Below, piece by piece: positions 56,845 to 64,000 of a stretch of DNA of 64,000 nucleotides. A program made the position numbers and the translations under genes. Source of the stretch: Cryptomeria japonica (taxonomy: Eukaryota > Streptophyta > Pinopsida > Cupressales > Cupressaceae). Numbering within the stretch: the first letter of the stretch is position 1; each line of letters begins with the position of its first letter. Location: positions 24,613,860 to 24,677,859 of the forward strand of contig NC_081412.1 in the NCBI RefSeq assembly GCF_030272615.1. The letters are read 5' to 3'. A model generated the notes under the pieces. That model was given only the letters and a program-made list of their open reading frames with translations, was not told the DNA's origin and did no database searches.

Positions 56845-58107
56845 TGTTTGCATTTGCATGAAGATTGCATTAATGATATGTTGTGTTGTCATTGATGTCA
56901 GTTAACTGGTAATGATATTGTTGTATTATTATTTTGTAACTGGTAGGATGAACAAGTGAAGGAAACTGTAACCGGTATAGGAAGAATTTGTGGAGTGAAT
57001 CGATAATCGGTGTAAACCCTAACTATTGTTTTCTATAAACCCTAACCGATTAAGTTTGGTGAATTAGTTATATTGGTTTATGATCTGATGATGAGCGGTA
57101 ATAATTATGACACGTGTGATTATTGTTTGAAGACAATTTCAAGAGATTTTGGCAAGTTTTTGTAACGGTTTTTGTCTAGGGAATGAGAAAATGTATTGCA
57201 TATAATGCAAAGCGTGTGATGAGTTACTAAGTTCGATGAAGCGGTGATCAAGGAGCGTTTAAGGTTTTCTTGATTGATGTGCATAGATTGCTATGTAATC
57301 CAATGGTCATGCTTGAACCGATTTGTTTGTAACCTCTATGAAAATTAGGTTTTTGTTGTGTTACCGACCTAATTGATTTGTTTATAAGGTCGATGAAGTT
57401 GTTTAGTTTAATGAGTTGGCAAATAGTTAGCAAATATCAGTTGAGTGTTTGGTTACCGAACCAGATGATGTATTTGTAGTTTGAGTAAAGGCGGATAGGA
57501 GCATGAAATGGATCTGATCAAGCAAGTGTAGTGCTATTCAGACATATCAACAAACTCCTATTGTTTTCTAACAATTATAGCAAAATTGAAATCCCCTAAC
57601 TGGGTAAGCTCTAACAAGATTGGTGTTATTCAAATCCTCTAACAAGGTGATCCATTAGCTTGGATTTTCAAATCCTCTACCAAGGTTACTCCTTACAAGG
57701 TATTGCTTCTAACAAGGCATTATAGTCAATCCCTTAACCAGGTGATTCCTAATAGGATCAGTTCTTAACAGGACTTTTGTAAAGCTTTAACAGGCTACGC
57801 TCCTAATAGGGTGAACTTCAAAAGACTTCAAATAGTTATCTTGTGAGTCTCATCTCACCATGGTTTTTACCTATTTGGGTTTCCACGTCAAAAAAATATT
57901 TGTGTCAAGTGGTGAATGTTTTTGCGGTTATGTTTTTATGGTTGATTTACTTAACTACTTAACTACTTTAATAAGTCATGATAATCGGAAGTATTGAGAA
58001 ATGAATAAGTTGTTGATTTTTTAGATTGGTGAAGTTATTATCAATTTTTCTATCTACTGATTCATCCCCCCCCCCCCCCCCCCCCCCGCCCTTTCATCAT
58101 ACCATCA
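56845..58107 (+). repeat. Shared middle LTR (3' LTR of D1, 5' LTR of D2)
   Basis: 1263 bp. It is preceded by a polypurine tract and followed by a primer site (TGGTATCAGAGC, 58110-58121), so it serves as the 3' end of one unit and the 5' end of the next. It contains an uninterrupted run of 22 C at 58066-58087, where D1's 5' LTR has CCCCCC. Confidence 0.9.
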
Positions 58108-59956
58108 ATTGGTATCAGAGCTTATCAGGCCCTCTAAGGTTTTAGCCTAAAAGCTTCAGGTAAAGATCTTGCAGATCATGATGAAGAAGGAAGGTCCAAA
58201 GTTTAATAGAGAGAACTACAGGATATGGAGTGACAGAATGAAAATTTATATCAAGAGTCTGGGAAGCCAGTATTGGGAACATGTCGATAGCAAATATGTT
58301 GCACCTACTGGGATGTCGACTGATGATCAAAAGAAAGAGCAAATCTTTTTCAACGAAACATTTGTTAGATTCGGTTCATACATATCTTTGTGGATCAATA
58401 AGGACAAAAAGTATTGAAGGTGACAGATATTTTATGATCTTCACTAATGATTTCTCAAGGATGATGTGGGTCACATTCTTGAAGGATAAGACTGAAGCTT
58501 TTGGTAAGTTCAAGGCATTCAGGGCCTTAGTTGAGAAGGAGAGCGGCAAGAAGACAAAGTGTCTGAGGATAGATCAAGGTGATGAATTTACTTCTGAGGA
58601 ATTCACTAGGTATTGTGAAGAAAATGGTATCAAACGACAACTTTCTACACCGAGGACACCACAACAGAATGGTATTGCAAAGAGAAACAACTGGTTAGTT
58701 GTTGAAGCTGCTAGGACGATGTTGATACAAGGAGGTGTAGCGAAAACTTTCTGGAGAGAAGTTATCAACACATCTGTCTATATTATGAACCAGATTTTGG
58801 TAAAGAGAGGTAAGGACAAGACTCATGAATATTGGTATGGTAGATCACCCGATGTTAGTTATTTGAAAATATTTGGAAGAAAATGTTTTATTAAGAGAGG
58901 TGATTATATTAGAAAATTTGAGGCTAAATGTGATGAAGGTATATTTCTTGGCTATTCCACCAAGAGTAAGGCCTACAAGTGTTTTAACAACTGGACATAG
59001 AGAATTATTGAGAGTGTTGATGTTCGAGTGGATGAATATCCTGAAGTCTCAAAGGAAACTAGTTTGGAGAAAAAGGATGAAGATCCTTGCATTTTTTTTT
59101 GGAAGCAGAGACTGTGAAATATGAAACTGACAAAGCAAATATTGATGTACTAGTTCAATCAGAACAAATAAATTCAGAAGAAGATGATGATAATGAAGAA
59201 GTTGAACCTATAGATAATGATCATGTTATTCCAAGATATGTGAGACTGAATCACAATCCTGAACATATTATTGGCGATAAGGATGCTGGAGTACTAACCA
59301 GAAGAAGAATCAGAGAGAATTCTTGCATGATCTCCACTATTGAACCAAGAACTGCTAAGGAAGTATTTGGTGATGATCATTGGGTTAAAGCTATGGAGGA
59401 GGAATTAGATCAAATTGAGAAGAACAACACATGGACCCTAGTACCCCGACCAGTAAATAAAAATGTGAAAGGTACTAAGTGGGTATTTAGGAACAAGTTG
59501 AATGAAGATGGTGTTGTAGTTCACAACAAAGCTAGGTTGGTTTGCAAAGGTTACACACAAGAGGATGGAGAATACTATGATGAGACTCTTGCACCAATGG
59601 CAAGATTGGAAGGTGTCAAAACTTTACTTGCATTTTTAGCACATAAGAAATTCAAGGTATACCGGATGGATGTTAAGGTAGCATTTTTTAATGGGATACT
59701 AGAAGAAGAAGTATACATTGAGCATCCAAATGGTTATGCTTTTACTGATAAGAAAGACATGGTATGCAGATTGCATAAGGCTTTATATGGATTAAAGCAG
59801 GCACCGAGAGCATGGTATGAAAGGCTTCATACACATCTGATGAAGATAGGCTTTCTGAGAACCAGTGATGATAGTAACATATATCTCAAATCTGAAGGAG
59901 ATAAAATACCAGACATCAAAGTATTTGTTGATGATATCATATTTGGAGATAATGAT
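58108..59956 (+). mobile_element. Copia D2: second interior unit, truncated in reverse transcriptase
   Basis: Begins with the primer site and a gag start (MMKKEGPKFNRENYRIWSD, ATG 58178) and carries the same gag-to-integrase deletion as D1. It proceeds through integrase and reverse transcriptase, then stops abruptly after VFVDDIIFGDND at 59956, where inverted LTR sequence begins. RNase H and its own 3' LTR are missing. Confidence 0.88.
58178..59956 (+). pseudogene. Copia D2 gag start, integrase and partial reverse transcriptase
   Basis: The gag N-terminus is open to 58417. In another frame 58281-59000 encodes the integrase core (LDSVHTYLCGSIRTKS, with Tyr where D1 has the catalytic Asp; FTNDFSRMMWVTF; LRIDQGDEFTSEEF; TPQQNGIAKRNN). 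After a stop at 58998 and a frame change at about 59090, a 299-codon frame covers ARTAKEV-type linker, [29 protein letters not shown] (catalytic Asp), ALYGLKQAPRAWYERL and FVDDIIFGDND. Better preserved than D1, but the integrase triad is damaged. Confidence 0.88.
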
Positions 59957-60742
59957 ATGGATCACCTGGTTAGAGGATTTAGATAGCACTAAGCTTGTTA
60001 AATATTGCCTGGTTAAGGGATTTAACGGTTGTAATTGTTAGAGAACAACAGGGGTTTGTTGATCTGGTAAATAGCACTACTCTGCTTGATCAGATCCTTT
60101 CCATGCTCCTATCGGCCTTCACACATACTGTAGATACTCCTTGTGGTTCGGCAATCAATCACACTGACACTTAACCAAAATTGCCAACATTACAACAAAA
60201 CAACTCATCGACCTTATAAGTAAAATAATAGGTCGGTGACACATCACAAATCTAAGATCTTATAGAGATTATAAATAAATCAGTTCAAGCATGACCATTA
60301 GATTACATAGAAATCATTAGCACATTGTACAAGACAACCTCGACCGCTCCTTGATCACAGCTTATCGATTCCTGTAACTCATCACGCGGTTTCCTCTTCA
60401 TGCAATGTACTCTCTCATTCCCAAGATAAAATTGTTATCTCTAGACACAAAAAATAACTTGAAACTCATCACATACAACATGCATACGTGGCATAATCAT
60501 TACCGATCACCATTTGATCATTGATCAATACAACCGATTCACCAAGCTCCATCGGTTAGGGTTTGATATATCAACAGGTAGGGTTACCGTTTGATCTCAC
60601 TGCTTCTAGAGTAATATCAGTTTCCTTCACTTGCTCAACTACCATTTGCAAAACAACATCATAACAACATCATTACCGGTTACAATTTACATCAATGACA
60701 ACACAATATTTCATCAATGCAATCTTCAACCAAATGCCAACA
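59957..60742 (-). repeat. Copia D3 3' LTR, truncated
   Basis: 786 bp. On the minus strand it begins TGTTGGCATTTGGTTG and corresponds to roughly the first 60% of the family-D LTR. It ends at atggatcacc, adjoining D2 pol. Confidence 0.88.
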
Positions 60743-61110
60743 ATCTCCCCCTTTGGCATTGATGGCAATACAAATATCAATACCCTTGATTGTGATGATT
60801 GAGAGTAATGCACATACATAGGTATAGGAATCATGGTTTACATTTTACCATGTACTCTCCTTCAACTGAGTCTCCATGTCTTCAGTTGGTAACTGGCTAT
60901 AGTTCTTCTCCCTATCAATCATATAATTATTCTCCCCCTTTAACAACAATGTCATAGTGAAAGTAAAACATGTAGTGTCATAATTTATTGATTTGCAACA
61001 ACGATCTGCAGCTTGTTTCTCCCCCTGTGGAGTAGCTCCACTCTACACCAATCCTACTTCAAGATCTTAAATTTGCTCAGGGACTGATGTCTTCCACATC
61101 TTCTTAATTG
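60743..61110 (-). promoter_or_regulatory. Copia D3 3' UTR with polypurine tracts
   Basis: Complements of atctccccctttgg (60743), ctccccctttaac (60933) and ctccccctgtgg (61020) are polypurine tracts on the minus strand, in the same arrangement as D1. Confidence 0.82.
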
Positions 61111-62040
61111 ACCTCATGTAGGGGCACAACCCCTAGCTGACTTCTAATATACTCAAAAGTAATCTTAGGCAGAGGTTTATTAAAGATATCCTCTAGCTAC
61201 TCCTTAGTAGATACATGCTCTAGTAAAGCATCTTTACTCTGCACTTTCTCCCTCAAGAAATGATATTTCAGCTCAATATGCTTGGTTCTGGTATGCAACA
61301 TCGGGTTCTTTGAAATATTTATTGCACCGGTGTTATCACATAAAATCTTTACCTTTTCTGTGATCTTCAACTTGAATCCTTCTAGAATGTGTTTCATCCA
61401 GATTGCCTAGGTACAATTCATATTCGTTGCAACATATTCAGCTTCAGCCCACCAGTTGTGCTCTTCCTGCCCAGTCTGCATCTGTATAAACCTTCAAATC
61501 AAAGTTACTTGCATATGGATACTATAATCCATAATCAATAGTACCTTTCAAATATCTGAATATCCTTTTAGTTGCAATCATGTGTGTCTCCTTTGGGTTC
61601 TTCTGAAATCTGGCAACTAATCCAACTGCATGAGCAATATCCGACCTATTGTGAACAACATAATGTAGTTTCCCTATCATTGACCTATACTCTTTTCATC
61701 AACGGATACAACATCATCCTCCTTGGACAATTTAAAACCTATAACCATTGGTGTCCCAACTGGTTTATAGTCTCCCATTCCAAATGTCTTCAATACCTCT
61801 TTCACATATTTGGACTGTGTGATAAAGATACCTCTCTTCATCTACTGAATTTGCAAACCTATGAAGAATTTTATCTCTCCTACTAGAGACATTTCAAATT
61901 CTCTTTTCATCTCATTTGCAAAGTCATCACTCATGTCATCATTACCTCCAAAAATGATATCATCCACAAACACTTCACTAACCAGTATCTTATCTCCTTC
62001 AGTCTTGAGATATATATTGTTGTCTTCACTGGTTCTCTAA
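61111..62040 (-). pseudogene. Copia D3 RNase H and reverse-transcriptase C-terminus
   Basis: Minus-strand RNase H is seen as ILCDNTGAINISKNPMLHTR (61197-61397), preceded by degenerate sequence and frame changes at 61420-61560 and 61640-61720. The reverse-transcriptase palm VSEVFVDDIIFGGNDDM lies near 61940-61990, with both catalytic Asp residues present. Confidence 0.8.
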
Positions 62041-63560
62041 AAGCCTATCTTCATCAGGTGTGAATGTAGTCTTTCATACCATGCTCTTGGTGCTTGCTTC
62101 AAACCATATAGTGCCTTGTGTAGTTTACACAAAATATCCTTTGCATCAGTCAAAGCATAACCATCTGGTTGTTCAATATATACTTCCTCTTCCAGTATTT
62201 CATTTAAAAATGTTGACTTCACATCCATCTGATATAGTTTGAATCCCCTATATGCTGCAAATGCAAGTAGAGTCCTAACACCTTCCAATCTAGCAACTGG
62301 TGCAAATGTCTCACCATAGTCTTCTCCTTCTTTCTGTACATAACCTTTGCATACCAATCTTGCTTTGTTTCTGACTACTACTCCATCTTCATTCAGTTTA
62401 TTTATGAATACCCATTTAGTACCTATCACATTTTTGTTTACTGGTCTGGGTACTAGAGTCCATGTATTGTTCTTTTCAATCTGGTCAAGCTCCTCTTCCA
62501 TAGCCTTGATCTAGTGATCATCTCCAAAGGATTCCTTAGCAGTTCTAGGCTCAGTAGTGGAGATCATACAAGAATTCTCTCTAATTCTTCTTCTGGTTAA
62601 CACACCAACATCTTTATCTCCAATAATATGGTCAGGATTATGATTGAGTCTCACATACCTTGGAATGACATGATCATTATCTTCAGGTTCTTCTTCCTCA
62701 CTATCTTCATCTTCTGCAGATTTTACCTGTTCGGGTTGAACTGGTACTACAACATTCACTTCACCAACTTCTGGCTTCACCGGTTTTGTTTCCAAAATTA
62801 GAATGTAAGGTACATCTTCCTTCTTCTCCTCACCGATTTCTCTTGAAACTTCAGGACACTCATCCACTCGGACATCAACACTTTCAATGATTCTCTTTGT
62901 CTGGTTGTTGAAACATTCGTAGGCTTTACTCTTGGTGGAGTAATCAAGAAATATGCCTTCATCACTCTTAGCATCAAACTTACCAACATAGTCACCTCTC
63001 TTGATAAAACATTTACTGCTAATAATCTTAAAATAACTGACATTAGGTGATCTACCATACCAGTATTCATAAGGACTTTTATCCTTACCTCTCTTTACCA
63101 ATATCTGGTTCACAGTGTATACAATTATGTTCACAGCTTCTCTCCAGAAAGTTTTTTCTACACCTCCTTGTATTAGCATCATTCTAGCAGCTTCAACAAC
63201 TGACCGGTTGTTCCTCTCTGCAATACGATTTTGTTGTGGTGTCCTAGGTGCAGAAAGTTTCCTCTTAATTCCATTGTCTTCACAATATCTAGTGAATTCC
63301 TCTGAAGTAAATTCACCTCATTGATCAGTTCTCAGACACTTTATCTTCTTACCACTTTCCTTTTCAACTAAGGCCCTGAATGCCTTAAACTTACTAAAGG
63401 CTTTTGTTTTGTCCTTCAAGTATGTGACCCACATCATTCTTGAGCAATCATTAGTGAAGATCATAAAATATCTATCACCTTGAATACTTTTAGTCCTTAT
63501 TGGTCCACAAAGCTCTGTATGAACCAAATCTAACAAATGTTTTGCTGAGAAAGATTTGCT
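62037..63560 (-). pseudogene. Copia D3 integrase and reverse transcriptase N-terminal part
   Basis: Reading leftwards: LVHTELCGPIRTKSIQG (63536), FTNDCSRMMWVTY, LRTDQ then a stop at 63318, EFTSEEFTRYCEDNGIKRKL, TPQQNRIAERNNRSVVEAAR, FKIISSKCFIKRGDYVGKF, DEGIFLDYSTKSKAYECF, an acidic linker (EDEDSEEEEPEDND), a stop at 62511, [29 protein letters not shown] (catalytic Asp) and ALYGLKQAPRAWYERL to a stop at 62037. Only isolated stops interrupt otherwise good reading. Confidence 0.88.
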
Positions 63561-63599
63561 CTTAAAATTTCAGGATGTCATCTTCCTAACTGACATTAT

Positions 63600-64000
63600 T
63601 TACACAGAGCATTCACCGGTTTGTCCAATTGAGACAAACCTCTTACTGACTTTGACAATGTTATCAAAATTTATATGACAAAATCTTTGATGCCAAAGCC
63701 AATTGTCATCTACTTTAGCAATTAAATAGATGTTGACTTTAGGATTTAGGTGAAACAAGTTACCATTTGTCTTCTTGCCGGTTGCAATCAGTTCACCTTT
63801 GCTCCCATAAATTTTGCACATTCCATTCTTGAATTCCAATGGATAACCTCTATCATTGAGTTGAGCTACACTCAAAACATTGGGCTTTAATCCTTCAACC
63901 CAGTAGACATCATCTGCACTACTCTTTCCATTAAGAGAAATGGTTCCCTTTCCTCTTACCATGCAGGGTGAGTCATTTCCAAATCTCACAACTCCTCCAT
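63600..64000 (-). pseudogene. Copia D3 protease C-terminus and pre-integrase domain (partial at window edge)
   Basis: The minus-strand frame 63989-63600 reads MRFGNDSPCMVRGKGTISL, VYWVEGLKPNVLSVAQL, then the pre-integrase segment (KVDDNWLWHQRFCHINFDNI with conserved Trp-His). The protease active site itself would be just beyond 64000. This is the domain absent from D1 and D2. Confidence 0.88.

Larger units (their letters stand above)
52433..58107 (+). mobile_element. Copia D1: internally deleted copia element
   Basis: LTRs at 52433-53792 and 56845-58107. The interior has a primer site, a gag start, integrase, reverse transcriptase, RNase H and repeated polypurine tracts. The rest of gag and the protease are missing: the reading goes from the gag N-terminus (YVAPTGM, near 53995) to HLLDLVHTDLCGP within about 50 bp. 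The 5' LTR start is degenerate (TATTGGCATTT for TGTTGGCATTT) and abuts the LINE remnant. A normal right target-site duplication is absent because the 3' LTR is also the 5' LTR of the next unit (D2). Confidence 0.88.
59957..64000 (-). mobile_element. Copia D3: inverted family-D element, runs off the window
   Basis: A minus-strand copy: truncated 3' LTR (59957-60742), polypurine tract (60743-60756), 3' UTR, RNase H, reverse transcriptase, integrase, and part of protease at 63600-64000. Unlike D1 and D2 it keeps the protease-to-integrase segment, so it represents the undeleted form. Its left end is cut in mid-LTR and joined directly to D2. The 5' LTR and gag should lie beyond 64000. Confidence 0.88.

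Overview
This window reads as intergenic DNA from a large, repeat-rich land-plant nuclear genome. A gymnosperm is my guess, from the size of the elements and the depth of nesting; that is inference. I see no intact host gene, no rRNA or tRNA gene, and nothing prokaryotic. Most of the window is LTR retrotransposons at different stages of decay, identified by LTR pairs, target-site duplications (TSDs), tRNA-Met primer sites (TGGTATCAGAGC type), polypurine tracts and gag-pol domains.

Layout. 1-4213: AT-rich DNA with one probable LINE tail. 4214-7165: an array of ~29-bp units with a palindromic core, then microsatellite and minisatellite DNA, then decayed copies of the same unit. 7476-10740: a broken DDE-transposase-like gene of an unclassified family, split by a LINE tail with a 21-bp TSD. 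11418-17471: a complete but mutated Copia element (Copia-1; TSD TGCCC) whose 3' untranslated region is a chain of hairpins. 18149-45631: one outer Copia element (Copia-2; TSD CTTTT/CTTTA) split by three insertions. These are Gypsy-A (20960-26160, TSD GTTGG) in pol, chromovirus Gypsy-B (28904-36739, TSD GATAC/GATGC) in the 3' UTR, and minus-strand non-autonomous element C (37069-44492, TSD GTCAA) in the 3' LTR. 46560-50179: a multi-exon minus-strand gene of unknown function with a solo LTR (47053-48287) in one intron. Just upstream of it at 50302-50484 is a second array of the same palindromic unit. 50600-52430: an ORF1-only LINE remnant. 52433-64000: a third Copia family (D) as LTR-interior-LTR-interior, joined to an oppositely oriented copy that runs off the window.

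The most novel material is not the ordinary retrotransposons. (1) Two loci share a ~29-30-bp palindromic tandem array, each upstream of an unusual gene: a transposase-like protein with motifs I recall from an uncharacterised animal family, and a small-exon gene with a Cys-rich segment. They may be parts of an undescribed two-gene DNA transposon family. (2) Element C lacks pol but carries a 979-codon second ORF kept in a single frame despite nine stops. (3) The Copia-1 3' UTR hairpins keep loop sequences while changing stem sequences, as expected of a conserved RNA structure.

All identifications are from reading the sequence; no database search was run. Coordinates of LTR ends and TSDs were read directly and should be good to a base or two. 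Exon ends in the two degenerate genes are less certain.
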